Shown here piece by piece: positions 1 through 28,400 of a stretch of DNA of 62,000 nt. The stretch spans positions 20,541 through 82,540 of the forward strand of contig NW_019775823.1 in assembly GCF_001039355.2 (NCBI RefSeq), read 5' to 3'. Made by a program: the position numbers and the translations under genes. This DNA comes from Lingula anatina. Lineage: Eukaryota; Brachiopoda; Lingulata; Lingulida; Lingulidae. A model generated the notes under the pieces. It did no database searches, was not told the origin of the DNA, and was given only the letters and a program-made list of their open reading frames with translations. Positions within the stretch are counted from its first letter, which is position 1; every line of letters starts with the position of its first letter.

Positions 1-78
1 AAACAGTTGCGGTTACGTTTTCAAAATGATTTTTTTTCAAAGGTAATGTTGCAAGTTGATGGCGCTACTTTTACTCAC

Positions 79-2071
79 CTGGTTGTGTACATTTTCCCAT
101 TACTGGCGCAAAGTCTTATGGGGCGGTTCATCCTGTCGGAGCAGCCATCTGTCTCAATCTTCTGGCATATGTCTACGGATGGTCTTGTGGGACGAGGAGG
201 TCTCGTGGGTGGAGGGAGTCTGGTGACGTTGCTGAGCACGTTCACCTGGCTCTGGCAGTGTCTGATGTTCCTGTCAATTTTCAAGGTAGCATCTTCGCAT
301 CTCGCTTTGAAGAAGTCACAACTGGAAAACAACAGTCAAGGTAACTTCTATACACATGCAATTTTCTTCTCTTCGTTTAGCAGTGACGTAGTTGTTGTTT
401 TCAAAAAGGATTTTAAAAAACGTTTCTGACTCATTTTGATACCAGAATATTACAATATTATAACAAAATATATGTATATTGGGAAGTTAATTGATATTTT
501 ACGTGTGTGCATTACACATGTGCGTGTGCGAAACGGAGGGGTTAATTAGAACTGGGAACGTCCAAAATCTGTTGAAGCTATAGTTTCACAATTAGGTATA
601 TGCCGAGTCTTAGTTGCAAGAAAACACATTCACTCACCCAGTTGTGTACATTTTCCCGTTACTGGCGCAAAGCCTTGTGGGGCGGTTCATCCTGTCGGAG
701 CAGCCATCTGTCTCAATCTTTTGGCATATGTCTACGGATGGTCTTGTGGGGCGAGGAGGTCTCGTGGGTGGAGGAAGTCTGGTGACGTTACTGAGCACGT
801 TCAGCTGGCCCTGGAGGCAGTGTCTGATGTTCCTGTCCATTTTCAAGTCGTCGTCGGCACACTGAGCGGTGATGAAAGCGCACCTGTCATAAAACACGCA
901 GAAATTCATTAATAACGTTTACAGAAAATAAATATAAGTTCATTACTAATTTTTTTTAAAATGGGGATTGTAAAGTATAGTAATGTAACCTAGCTATTTG
1001 TTTGTTACCTGCTCTTTCTTTTTTTGTCGTGACAAAACATTCAATTAAAAAATAAATAAGACTAAGACGGTGAAAATAATATGTCACTTCTACTGTCAGT
1101 ATGTGCACATATGTTTATATATATTACCAGTGCACTTTAATTGTAATTAAGCTGATATTTAAGTTAGGGAGAGGAGTTAAGAGAGAGAAAGAGAGTTGAA
1201 CAATCTACCGCATGTAGTTGTGCAATTTCTAGCGGCCATCACCTACCAGGAAGTATACATTTGCTTATCAGAGCCACATATTCTCAGATTGTTAACTTTC
1301 CACCTGTCCTGGCATCCCTTCTCCTCCAAAAGCTGGCAGCGTTCCTCCCTCGACTGCTGGCCGAGGACAGCGCCTATAGTGAATCATTGAAAATTCTGGT
1401 ATTATTTAAGGAACAGAAATTTCAAAATAACAAATGCTCCTGATATCATAATTGAGGAACCAATAAATAATGCATATCGCGAATTTTAGTATTTTAATCC
1501 TAAAAAAAGGAATCAAAATTTTGTACCATTTTAGAAGTTGAAAATCCAGCACTTAAAATATTTTCAATGAGATTCGAAAGGAAAGAATGAAAATTGTAAA
1601 AAAAAAACATTTAAAATTATAACTACCAACAATGCACAGACACGTTCTTAATACAGAAATTCCTTTTTGCTTTGTCCATACAGCGATTTCAGTGCAGGGT
1701 TGGCCACATCATAATATCAATAGGCACATATGTCTTATATGAATTCAATTTATTTTGCAGTCCCAGACCAAAAAAGCAAACCAAAGTACCAGGCATCATA
1801 GAAACGCAAAAGAAATGGTCAGAATTGATGCATATATCTCCTTTAAAGAAAACAAAACTAACAAACAACATAATCCAGATCTTAAAGCGACATTACACCG
1901 ACTTAGACGGTTATAAAGAACTTCCCTTGAACTGTAGGTTCTTGAGAATACCAAGACATGCCTTACGCGGATTACTTGAGAAAATAACCATCAGATGATA
2001 GGTTTTTGAGACCAAGTACACCTAGTTTTCATGTTACCTGCTAAAAAGATCACTGCAATTACCACCTTCAT
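79..2071 (-). CDS. Secreted multi-Kazal protein, 5' part (partial gene)
   Basis: Coding exons on the minus strand are 2071-2038, 1373-1247, 883-638 and 321-79; the gene runs on past the left edge. Exon 1 encodes a signal peptide starting MKVVIAVIFLAG and ends in phase 1. The next exons spell Kazal domains whose six cysteines are split across introns: C-x7-C-x11-C-x10-C-x6-C and a final Cys, with the signature CGSDKQMYTSW then CAFITAQC in domain 1 and CASNGKMYTT in domains 2 and 3. Internal introns are phase 2. Domains 2 and 3 share a Pro/Arg-rich linker (VTRLPPPTRPPRPTRPS). Kazal domains are known as serine-protease inhibitors or follistatin-like binding modules; with no transmembrane segment visible, the product is probably secreted. 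Which protease or ligand it binds cannot be seen. The start is supported by a TATA box about 50 bases upstream. Confidence 0.8.
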
Positions 2072-2122
2072 GTTCTTGGACGAAGTTTTCTGCGCCAGTG
2101 CCAGTCCTAAGCCCGCCAGTGA

Positions 2123-2130
2123 CTTATATA
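2123..2130 (-). promoter_or_regulatory. TATA box of the Kazal gene
   Basis: On the minus strand this reads TATATAAG, 51 bases before the ATG at 2071. The spacing would give a 5' UTR of roughly 20-30 bases. Confidence 0.5.
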
Positions 2131-2254
2131 CGATAATCGCCTCCTTAAAGATTAAGATGTGGAAGGTGTGAATACGACGGCTGCTGCGTAGGCAACGTTA
2201 TGACATAGAACTAATCCGGGATTTCCGGTATGGGTAAAAACCAGTTGCAACTTG

Positions 2255-2258
<4 letters not shown>

Positions 2259-2333
<75 letters not shown>
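2259..2333. repeat. (AT)n microsatellite
   Basis: About 37 uninterrupted AT units lie in the intergenic space upstream of the Kazal gene. Confidence 0.95.
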
Positions 2334-2335
<2 letters not shown>

Positions 2336-4139
2336 AAAAAGGCTCCCTGTGACCCTGATAGAGGACTGTACATCAGCAAAAGAGGATTCCTATAATAAAA
2401 AAATGATGCAAAATAGTTGTACCACATCTAGCATCTAGAAGGAGTTAGGCTCCTGCCAAATGTTTGTGTATATTAAGTCTAGGTGGGCTATTTTTGGGTC
2501 ATTTTCTTTCACTAAGCATCCGTAAGCACAGATATCAGTGTCTGATGTTTAACTATGCTTCATATGCTAGATATGCCCGAGTGCAAGTAATCGAAAACAC
2601 TTCGCAATTTTACTTTTATGTTTATCATATAGAACATTCGTCAGAAACTCATAACAACTGGACTTTAGCCAAAAAGTGTGACAAGGGCTTAAGATAGCAG
2701 GGTTGTGCCACTGATGAAATCTCACGGTCTTTCATGACTGTTTTTAACTTGGATATGTCAATCAATTTTGAGACACTGTCCACATAACCACATGCATGCA
2801 CATGTAGGTCTGAAAACACAGGGTCCCATATGATTACTTCAAGGTAGGATTAGTCAGAGTATTTGGTGTTAGAATATGGGACGAATGTCAACTGTACAAA
2901 GTAATGGACTACGATTCATAGCGGACTACCATTCCTGTCGAATCGGTATCGCTATACATACAGTTTGAACAGTACCTTGTGCTTCTCGTAGATTCTTGTA
3001 GATAGTCTTGATATTTCCAGGTAAAGGATTTGAAATGAATCGTGTCGTGTTCAGTCGATCTCAAAAGAGCTACTTATGTTGACCCCCCCCCCCTCCATTG
3101 TTTTCTATTCATTTTATTTTGTTTGCTTTTGGATTATTACTTCATTTACACCATTTAAACTCTTCCTTTGGCCTTCTCTAGCTGCTGTGATTTATCTGTG
3201 AGCACAAGCTATGTGGAAAAAAATTAAAACTACTGTTAATAAAAAAAAGTCTGTTTAGACTACTGGTCCTTCATGTCACTGGAGGGTGTTAGGATGTACT
3301 GTTCCAAAACAGAAGAATTCCCGTATTTCGGTTTCTCATCCCCTCCTTCACGATATGACCATCACCTCTGTTAAAATGTGTCAATCACCATCATCATTAT
3401 CATCCTCATTTCTCCCACAATGTTATAATCATCTCTCACACATTCTGAGAAGCATCTCTATCACATTTCTGTAAAACGAGGCGCATATCATTGCTTGCTT
3501 ATGTGTTTCCAACCATGGGTGTAGAATATAGTGTTGTGCATGCTTTTATCTCATATACGGATGAATGATACAGTGTGCTTGGTTATCAACGAGCATTTGA
3601 ATATGGTCTTGATGGGTATACAAACACACTTTCATACAACGCGGTGGCGATTTAAGTTTAAAAGACGTCGCTGAACCACCAACAATCCATGTTTTTGTAC
3701 AACAGCTTTGGAACACCTTCGTGTCTTATATTTATTGTATGTTATTACTTGCTATACGGGTACATATATATAATAAATTTGCAACAAAACCAGCATACTT
3801 TTATATATAATTTCATTGGCCTCGCCTAATTACGTAAATCTGCATGGACGCAGGCACTTTTTCACATGCACTGTATATGTGAAGTTGCTGGTCACTTCAA
3901 AACTGGTCAAAGTTCCAGTGTGTATTGTCCATAGTCTTTATGTCGTTCAATAACTTTATGAGGAGATCGCCAAAGTCAATTTAATATTAAAGTAGATTGA
4001 ACATTAACGTATATTTAGATTTGATTAAATGCAATAGTCACTGAATGACATAAGCTTACTAAGTGCTGATTAATATCTCTACATAGACGACTAAATAAAC
4101 TTTCGCTACTGTAGTCAGTTTACGCGATACACAATTAAT
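2334..4139. other. Intergenic region between head-to-head Kazal gene and gene 1
   Basis: I see no exon with a recognisable domain or consistent splice sites here. It contains a short C-run near 3082 and AT-rich DNA. It must hold the promoter of gene 1; an AT-rich TAAATAAA stretch lies about 45 bases before its ATG but is only a weak candidate for a core element. Confidence 0.5.
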
Positions 4140-6116
4140 ATGCTGTCAGCAATTCTGCTGTTATTTTCCGGTAAGTATATGTTTTCTTGTAGACAAAATC
4201 ATAAAAAGTGTAGGCTTCATTGTACATCCCTGAGGTGTATTTAATAGAGGATTTTACATATACATGTCGGCTATTATCGACATTTTATAAATCACGAGTT
4301 GAACTCGACACGTGACAAAGTCAGATGTTACGATGGATGCTTGAGTACCAGAATTAGTAGAACAAGCGCATTCCACTTTTTTAGGTTAACGAGATAGGAA
4401 TTATACATACACTATATGTCCAATAATCTGTTATAATACATTTATTACTGCCTACATGTAAAAAATGTAATAGCATTTGCCTTGTTAGGAGTTTCGGTTT
4501 CGGTGAATAGAAATGTTCACCTATCATTTGATTAGCGTCCTGCTGAGCGTAGTTTAAAGCTAAATGAGGGCCTACAACATACTCGTAAAGGAATTGTGTT
4601 CTTGTGCTCAGTTATTTATCCTTTCAACGTCTCCCATTGTCTTGACATGACTCATGTATGTGCCACCCATGAGTTCTAAACTGCTATGGTAATTAATATG
4701 AACAAAATGAAGATCCCTTCACTCTGTGTCACAGCCGAGGAATTTCATTTCTAGCCGTATTCGCCACCATATCGTCATCGGAAATTGAGTTTCACTGTGA
4801 TTTTGACACATCCTGGTGTGGCTTTGAGAACAGCTACCATGATCAGTTCAACTGGGTGAGAACAACGGGCGTGACCCCGACCAATCAGACTGGACCTGAT
4901 GCTGACCATACGTCTGGGAAAGGTAGGCGTACGACAAAGGGTGTGCTTCGGCTGGCGTGGGTAAGACGTCTAACTGGTGTGTCGGGACGGTTAGACGTCT
5001 AACTGGTTGAGCCACCCAGTGCATAATTTTGTTGAGATAAAATAAGCTGTGCTGATCGCACATTAATTTAACTGTCCGCTATATTTGCAACTATTAAAGG
5101 GCCCGATCTTGGTATTTTCTAAAAGAAAATTGCGACCGCTCTTGCAAAGCACAGCACGAATATTATATAATGTGATACTTTTAGTTTTACACGTTCTTTT
5201 TAAGTTGATATGAGTGCCGTTAATTCGTATATTCCAGGCATGTACGCGCACATAGAAGCCTCGCCTCCACGGGTCACAGGGGACGACGCCAGCCTGGCCA
5301 AAACACTGGGGAACTCCACAGAGAAACGCTGCCTCTCCTTCTGGTATCACATGTATGGCCGTACCCTGGGGAGTCTTAACGTGAGGACGACGGCGGGGAG
5401 GCTGTTTTGGGGTAAAACAGGTAAAAGATTCAGGGTGAAGAGAGCTAAAATAAACCATAAAGGCAATGTTTATGTTTAAAAAAAAAGAGCGGTAGCCGTT
5501 TTGAATTCAGCGTGGATTATCCAGAGCGTTTGTATTGCCAACTTTTATTGCGGACAATATTGAATAATAGCAAAAAACATTCCTTAGATAACGCTCCACC
5601 TGTAAGTGAGGGAACTCATATACAGTAGGTAATATTGTTCCTATTTAAAATAAAATTAATTTTCGATAAATAGAATACACAGCAGTAATTTTGCAGGTGC
5701 GGTTTTTGTACTTGGAACACACTTGTTTTATGTTCCTTAACCTCACTCTGATAAAATGTTACGATATTAAGTAAATAAAAATCATATTAATCCTGTAAGG
5801 TGACCAAGGAAACCTGTGGCACGAAGAAGTTCTAGATTTGCCAGCAGGGAGCTATAGCGTCATCTTCAAGGCAGTGCGTGGGGGCGGCGCTTGGGGAGAT
5901 ATCGCCATAGATGACGTCACGATTGTGACAGGCTCTTGCAACAGTGTTGGAAACGGTATGCAAGGCGACTATCGTGAGCTTACGGAATGTTATCACGCTT
6001 GGGGTTTATCTATTTATCCATTCGTTTGTTGGTTTAAAGTAAAAACCCTGAGGAAATGCCTTTCTAAAGACGTCTATACGGTATGATGTAATTTCTCCGA
6101 GATATTTTCGATTAAA

Positions 6117-6158
<42 letters not shown>

Positions 6159-7327
6159 TTCTAGATACCAAATTATGGCCAACGCCTGGCACGAGTACAA
6201 CCACCACAGACACTACAACCACTTCAACCACTACAACCACTTCAACCACTACAACCACTTCAACCATAACGCCACATACGCCAAGACCAGCCAGGTTCAG
6301 ATACAGCACAACACAGAGACCGATTGGTTTGCATGCAGATCCTCTGAAAGGTAGCGTATATTCTCTTAGAAACAATACACATTTGCTCATCTAAATGTAA
6401 ATTTTAATTATTGCTTTGGTTTGTAAATGAGTACTATTTATTCCCTGTGTAAAATTCCTCTCGTTGTGACTATGACAGCTTTTAAAATTCCTCTCGTTGT
6501 GACTATGACATCTTTTAGGGGTGTCTCTTCCTCTGATCTGTAATTCAAACAGGCACGCGTCAACGTCTCGGCGCTTTTGTGGTACACATTATGACTTATC
6601 TCCTTGGTACAGATATGACTTCCTTAATCTACGTATAATTGTGAAATGTCAATCATCTCCCTGGTAAAGATGCAGTTTACTTATAAAGGGGTATTTATTT
6701 TACAAATTAGATCACATTCCACTGATCGCCGGGGCTGGAGCTGGAGGGTTTGTTGCCTTGGTTGTCACAACGCTTGCTATCTTCTTCTTAAGAAGGTAAC
6801 TATTTTTGCATAAACAAAGGCACATGCCTTTCATCAGTTAAATCTTACACGTCAGACTTTGTTAGTTCTTTCGGTATATACTCCAACAAATTGGTGTTTG
6901 GGTATGTTTGATAATGCCATGTATGATAGTGATACGCACAGTGGGCTTTTCACATATGCGCATAGAGTTATACATACATGTATTACTTAAACATTGTACC
7001 ACTCATTCGACGGTGCGTGGTCTAAGCAATGTTTCCTTAACTCATTATTATAATTAAGTGTCAGTCGAATAACATCATTTTATTGAACAGAATTAGTCTG
7101 CCGTCAGTTGTTTTCCAATTCTATTTTGTAGGCGACTTGTACGTGCTCCGGACAATCCCGACTACATGACACCAGGGAAACCAGACCTCAATCGCTCTGA
7201 ATCCCACGATTCTTCAGTGAACTTTTCTAACTCAATAGACATAGGGGCCGTCGTTACGCTAGGTCCGGGCCGCGAGGTCGCCGTGGAAAACCCCTTGTTT
7301 GGAATCAACACGGACAGTAAGGCGTAA
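4140..7327 (+). CDS. Gene 1: single-MAM, short-stalk transmembrane receptor-like protein
   Basis: Exons: 4140-4170, 4755-4922, 5238-5420, 5800-5955, 6165-6350, 6711-6795, 7132-7327; they join in frame to 334 aa. Residues 1 to about 17 are a signal peptide (MLSAILLLFSG). The MAM domain (about 20-177) shows CDFDTSWCGFE, TPTNQTGPDADHTSGKG, MYAHIEASPPR, RCLSFWYHMYG, GSLNV and GDIAIDDVTIVTGSC, with all four expected cysteines. A short Thr-rich stalk (about 180-241) is followed by a membrane segment (LIAGAGAGGFVALVV onward) and a 65-residue tail carrying NPDYM and ENPLFG. MAM domains are adhesive ectodomains; NPxY-type motifs bind PTB domains or endocytic adaptors in known proteins. This is the smallest complete member and the only one on the plus strand. 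AATAAA signals at 7598 and 7614 suit its 3' end. Confidence 0.85.
6120..6160. repeat. (TTA)n microsatellite at a splice acceptor
   Basis: About 13 TTA units lie directly before the TTTTCTAG acceptor of the gene 1 stalk exon. Confidence 0.9.
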
Positions 7328-8567
7328 CTGTGAAGCTCAGTCTTGTTACCTTATCTCTGAACTGACACGTAAGACCACACAATTTATAAGAGGCGAAAGC
7401 TGAGGAAGAAATTATCAAATAGATTCAAAGCCCCGAACGCATGTATTGACGTTATACATACATAGACAAATGACATGTAGGATGTAAACCCCCGAATCGA
7501 AATTTGCATTATATTCTATGCCACGGATCACCTCAATCTGCAGTTTTACTTTATTTTTCTTTAACTGGGTTCAGGTATTTTGTGATCTGAAACTTAAAAT
7601 AAATCTTGTAAGGAATAAATGATGTTGTGTTCGTGATAAAGCATTGCAGGATTCTGTTGTACATTTCTACTCTTTTCGTTATGAATGTTTTTGGCCTCAG
7701 TAGTGTTACTAAATGTAGTGCATTTGTACTTGCAACGTACATAAACAAAGGACGTTTACTCAATCTATTTTACGTCACCCGCAATTTAAGATAGTATTAT
7801 TGCAATGAATCAACAACAATAGGAGATAAGAGCGCGACATTGTTTTATTTACTGAAATGATATAACCTGTCGCGCTAATACACTGCGATATTCAATTAAT
7901 ACTTGAGATTACTTATCTACTTAAGAGTCTTGTGTACGCGATATCACTGAAGGTGAATACCAGTATCGGTAGCGACATTGAATTATACTTAATATATCAG
8001 TATGTCAACAACGCAAATTGTAAATTACCGTATTACTATATTAAACTTAATTAAAAACGACGGAGAGGATGACAACATAATAACATTGCAGTTGTAATGG
8101 GCTGAGATGATTTGTTATTGCACTAGAAGTCGCAATGAAAGGGTGGCATTTATAACTGGCGTAAATTAGTCCATGCATTGTATTTTGGCCGCGTTTTTGG
8201 TCGCATATACATGTATTCCCTGTAATGTCCTGTGTTAATATCGACGTCTTACCAATTATTAAATATAATTTATCCAAATGCATTTCAAAATCATTAAATA
8301 AATGATATATTGCCTCGAATATTATTGCTTTTCCCAGCTAAAGTTGTACGTAAGGCATTTTTCAGTCATACATTGATAAGCAACACGAACCTTGGTTAAT
8401 TCTTACATAAAACCACCCGTTTCTCTTAAATCCATTTTCTTCTGTGTATGAAAAAATTAAATGTGGAAAAAAACATTAATTCTTTAACAACATCGGTTTA
8501 AGATATATATCTAAACGTCATGCCTTTTTCATAATAGCAAAGCATTTTGACATGGATTTTAACGACA
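7328..8567. other. Intergenic region between tail-to-tail genes 1 and 2
   Basis: It contains the probable gene 1 polyadenylation signals (AATAAA at 7598-7603 and 7614-7619) and otherwise AT-rich DNA. I see no exon here. The 3' UTR of gene 2 must also end here. Confidence 0.5.
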
Positions 8568-23573
<15,006 letters not shown>

Positions 23574-24440
23574 TTTACACTGAATAAGGACAGTTCAGTT
23601 GACAAAGACGCTCATGGAATCTAGGGTGACTGCTAGCGGTGTATTTTACGCAATTTATTGCGGTGTCAGTAATACATGTTATAACCTGTTTGTAATCCGG
23701 ACCTTTTATCTTGATGGCACTTGTAGGTTAATCTTTACTTTCTCAATCTCTTATCTTGCAACTAGTATTAGTTCTATCTGAGCCTCCTAATATTAATAAT
23801 CCGTATTGACTAGACATTTACTGTATACTGTTTCTTTTTGACTGTGACTAATTTTAGTTCCTGATAATCGAGAAAGGAATTCAATTGGAAACTTAGATGA
23901 GTTGTACTTTCATTAGGGGTAGATTATAATTTGACAAGAACCCCTTGATATGCAGGAATATCAACATCCCTCGGTTTATTTAGCTTTGCTTTCATAGAAA
24001 AAGAAACCGTGACGAAATTCACTTTACAGGAAGGCGGATGGTTTTAAGAAAGAAGTTCTCCATCCACTATATTTCGTCGCTTCTCAGGCCCCTACTTCCA
24101 TACCTGCTCAACTCCATCTCGGTCGAGGATAAGTGCAGAGTTATTGCCTGTAACTTTATCATTATCTGTTACCTTGCTTCTTGTCATGAAAGGGACTCCC
24201 TGTGTGATATAGACGACGGTGCTGAGTTTTTGTTTTAATATTTTTTTTAATTTTCTCATTTTTTATTAATTTTTCCGGAATCCTAGACACTTAATTTGCA
24301 CCTGCTTTTTAGTGCATTGCGAATTGGTTTGGTAAGTGGGAACATTCAAAATTGTTCCCAAGAAAAAAATGTTATGCTGATGTTTTTTATACTCTAAGAT
24401 CGCCTTCACTGTGATTTGGAGAACAGCAACAAATTTAGCT

Positions 24441-24508
<68 letters not shown>

Positions 24509-25453
24509 CAAAAATTGTCTGTTGACCACATGTGCCGATGTTTACAGAGTTATCGGGCGTTAACCAACTTATCAACTTTGTCCGGCCTAATTGCCTATAT
24601 TGAGGTCAAGTATTCAGAGTTCTAAACAGAGTCAGTTCTAAACAGGCACACAGACTGCGACAGTTGCTGGGATTTTTGTCGGATTCGAGAGAAGTTCAAT
24701 TACGACAGGAAACCATTACAGTTTATTTCAATAGAAATAAGATTTAAACTGAGGAGATTACTGCCCGCTATCAGATGTTTTATTCGTTTATTCTCTTGAA
24801 ACATTTGCAAGAAAAAGGCAACAAGTGTAATGGTGGATTTTGTGTCTCTCTAAATAAATATAACATTCACACATTATATTTTTCAAAGCACCCCATGCTC
24901 AAAGTATACATAATAAATTGCTTACTCACTGAGCAATGACTTAACTTCATACATTATAGTTTAACAGTCCATCTTCGCTCGTGACCTGGCACTTTACCAT
25001 GCTTATCAAAGTAAACACTTGGCCAACCTTTGGATGAAATGTCTACATGTATCGTATATTATAACTGTTCGCCAGCATGACAAGTGAGATAGTCAGCTAT
25101 TTGTTGCAGTCTATGTCATTTCCAAACCAAGAACTTGATTTCAAAATGTTACCGAGACCTATTATTTATAGATACCTAATAACAACCAATACGAACTTTG
25201 ACCGGGTGCGAGGATATTGTGGCTGACCAAAAGCAAAATGGACAAACTCTATGTAAATTAATTAAATAGGTCGTTAGATAATTGTAGCCTTTATGTGGAC
25301 GAAACAACCACACAGATAGCTCATTCTCTATGAAACATCCTGGCGTCAAGTAGCTTAGTCTCTCAGCGAAGTGTCTTTATCTATCGCTGGATGAATACGG
25401 TGGTGATGAAAACAATAGTAATATTCGACCAGCATCACTTACGATAAATGTAA
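23574..25453. other. Intergenic region between genes 2 and 3
   Basis: It holds the 5' flank of gene 2, an (AT)n microsatellite at 24444-24507 and the 3' UTR of gene 3. TTTATT (AATAAA on the minus strand) near 24778 is a possible gene 3 polyadenylation signal. No exon is supported here. Confidence 0.5.
24444..24507. repeat. (TA)n microsatellite
   Basis: About 32 uninterrupted TA units lie in the intergenic DNA. Confidence 0.95.
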
Positions 25454-28400
25454 TCAAGCAAATGTTGAAACACTGCCATACGATATGCCATCCCCATATG
25501 CATTATTGGCAATGATGCCAATGGTATGTGGACTCTCGTCTTCATTTATCTCCTCTTGAACAGGTGCTTCAATAGAACTTATACTCGTTTCAAAAGGCCG
25601 GGTGTCGTAAGAAAGACCGCTGTAAAGCGGGTTTTTGAACTCATCTGGCATACTTGAATCTGCACTGCACTGTCTTGATAGGTGAGTGTACGACCCATCA
25701 TCCGAAGACCCATGATGAGATTTTGCCCTGAAAAAATATTAAAGTCCATGTGCATATGCATTCTGATCGTACCGAAATATGGGGTGCTCGATATACTCTC
25801 TACCAGGGCGGCGGAAGATATGTGTATTCTTCTCCATCGCCAGAACTGAATGACCGTCTATTTATTTAAAGATATATCTGTGAATATCTTGTGTAAAATC
25901 AATCTGTCGTCCTGGTCGAGGGTATGCCTGACTCACGTGGAAGTTTAAAAGCATGAACGAAATCGGGCTAGTCTATTTAATTCTGTTTATGTTAAATCGT
26001 GAATATTGTTCTTTTAAGCTATGCAAAGTTGTATTCGACAAAAGGTGTAAAGCATTTCTTTTATAAACGGGTCGTTTTAAAACGCCATATACCTTAAAAG
26101 CATTAACTTAACAATTATAGTCAAATACACATGCATTCCATGTGTATTTGACTATAATAATAGCTTGTTCCAGAAAGTGCAGAAAGTGTTCTTTTTTAAG
26201 GTAAAAATACTTTTTAAAGAATTAGATTAAAATAATAAGTTAGTTTTGGAGATGACGTGCAGAGATAACATCTAAACGACTCCTCAATAGAGCACATATA
26301 TTAATAAAACTTTAGAGAGAGAGCGCACGTTGGAAGACGGATCAACAAGTGGGTGGAAATAAAAGATGCCTTTGCAAGTGAATAGTCTAACTAAAATACA
26401 GCACCAGTGGGGTCCGCATAACTCGAGCACTCTGAGCTGAAAAGCTTTCTTAAATTTACGCTGAGATTCAAGTTAGGGATTGTATCTTAATTTCAGCCTA
26501 TACCAAAACAAAATTCAACCCAAAATATTTGTTCCAGATAAACGATATAAATCTAATTAGGCGGAGACTATACTACCCCTGTACATGTGCATGTGTATTT
26601 ATGCATTTTTGGTTCCGTCGACCTTTCAATGTCACCAAGGTCGCACGTGAACCATCCATGAGAGAAGATGTCGCGAAAGGCGTCAAGTGTCCCTGACCAC
26701 ACAATGTGTGAACTCAAATTAATGTTCTTATCTGTTTATACTAAGAGTATACGTACGTATTACACTGGGTGAGTGTACTTAACCTTGGTCCCCCCCCCTT
26801 GACTCGATAAGGCGTAACATTTAATTCAGCAACTCTTCAATAGCAGATATACGCCGTTTATCTTACAGCTGGTGTCGTTATTGGTGATTAGCGAAATTTA
26901 AAGTTATCAAAACAAATACATATATGACCTCTAAGTGTATTGTACTTAGATTTCTCATACAGCTGGCATATTGTCTTTAAAATAATATTGATATATAAAT
27001 CACTATGTCAACGCCCAAATTGAGTTGTAGGCCTATAACCCGTTAATTAATATTGGACATAAAAGTTGGAATGAAGTACAATTGTAGGTGGCGATATACC
27101 GTCCAAAATGAATTTAAATGTTTAGTACAAGTTCTTACCCTTTTCGCCGGCATATCACCGCGGTGGTTATTATGACAATCAGCAGTAAAAGGAAGGCACC
27201 CCCGCCTCCAGCCAAGGAAGCTATATTTTCTGCAAGACAACAAACATTTATCAAGTTTATTCAAAGTTTTCAGAAAGAAGGTACCGGAGGCACACAGTGC
27301 CTAAATTTCAAAATCCGCGGTTAGTAAATACAAGACTTAAGCCGATGCAGTCAGAATCAAGGACGGTGCTAGAATGTCGTGACAATGCTAACAACCCATT
27401 GTTATATCTAAAGATATATTTTAATGAATAAACTTGGTCGCTGTAATTTCAGAGTATGTGAGAAGGTCTGGTTTCCAACAAATCTGCTACTGGTTCTATG
27501 TTTATTAAATTCACAGTATAAACAGTCTTACCGGTCATGAATGCTAGTACTGCATTCCCACTACTTTTTGGTTCTGGATTGTCATCTGACTTCGTGCTTG
27601 CTTCAACTTCCAACGTGCTGCTCGGTGTTCGTTGATGTTGGCTGTTAATCTCAGTTGTTATCACGGGGTGTGTTTTTGTTGTAGTCGATATTTTGGATTT
27701 CGTTGCAGGTTTTGTTGTTGGGTTCGTTGGACTTTTGGTAGTTTCTGAAGCTTTTGTTGTTTCTTGTACAGTGGCTGTTGTAGGCGTAGTTGGAGTGGTT
27801 TTGGTTGTAGTGGGATTAGGCGCAGTTGTACTTGGAAAAGATGTAGGCACAGCGTGTGGCTGTATTTTTACAGTTGTATTCAAAACCGATTCCGACGTGA
27901 TTTTAAAGTTTCCTGATGTCTCTTCTGTAACAGTTGGTGGGCGATTATTTTTGGTCGTTCTGGGAATGTTTGTGGGTGTGGTCGGATCATCTACAAATGT
28001 TATGTGAGGTGGTGCAGTTTTGATTACCTTGGGAGTAATCTTTCCTGGATTATCAGTTGATGAACCGACCGTTTTTGTTTCTGGGATATTTTCAGTTGTA
28101 TGTTTTTCTGAAGTAGGAATGCCTCTGGTGGTAATACTTGTAACTGAAACAGTCGTGGGAGTTGAAGATGGAGTATGTTTTGTTGTTGCCGTTGTAATGG
28201 GAGTGACTGTACTTGTGATGAGTTTAGATGTACTGGAATCGGTTGTAGTTGTTCTGGTAGTGGATGTGGTTACACTTGGAGTAGCTGTGGTGGGAGTGGA
28301 TGTCGTTGTAATGGAAGCAGTTGTAACGAAATCTGTTTTAGTTGTAATGGAAGTGGCTGTAGTTATACTGGGAGTAGCTGTGGTGGGACCATTTATGGTT

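Noticed and set aside
1761-1998. Lys-rich plus-strand frame of about 80 codons inside the first intron of the Kazal gene
   Set aside because: No domain recognised and no partner exon; possibly repeat debris, but not supportable as a gene.
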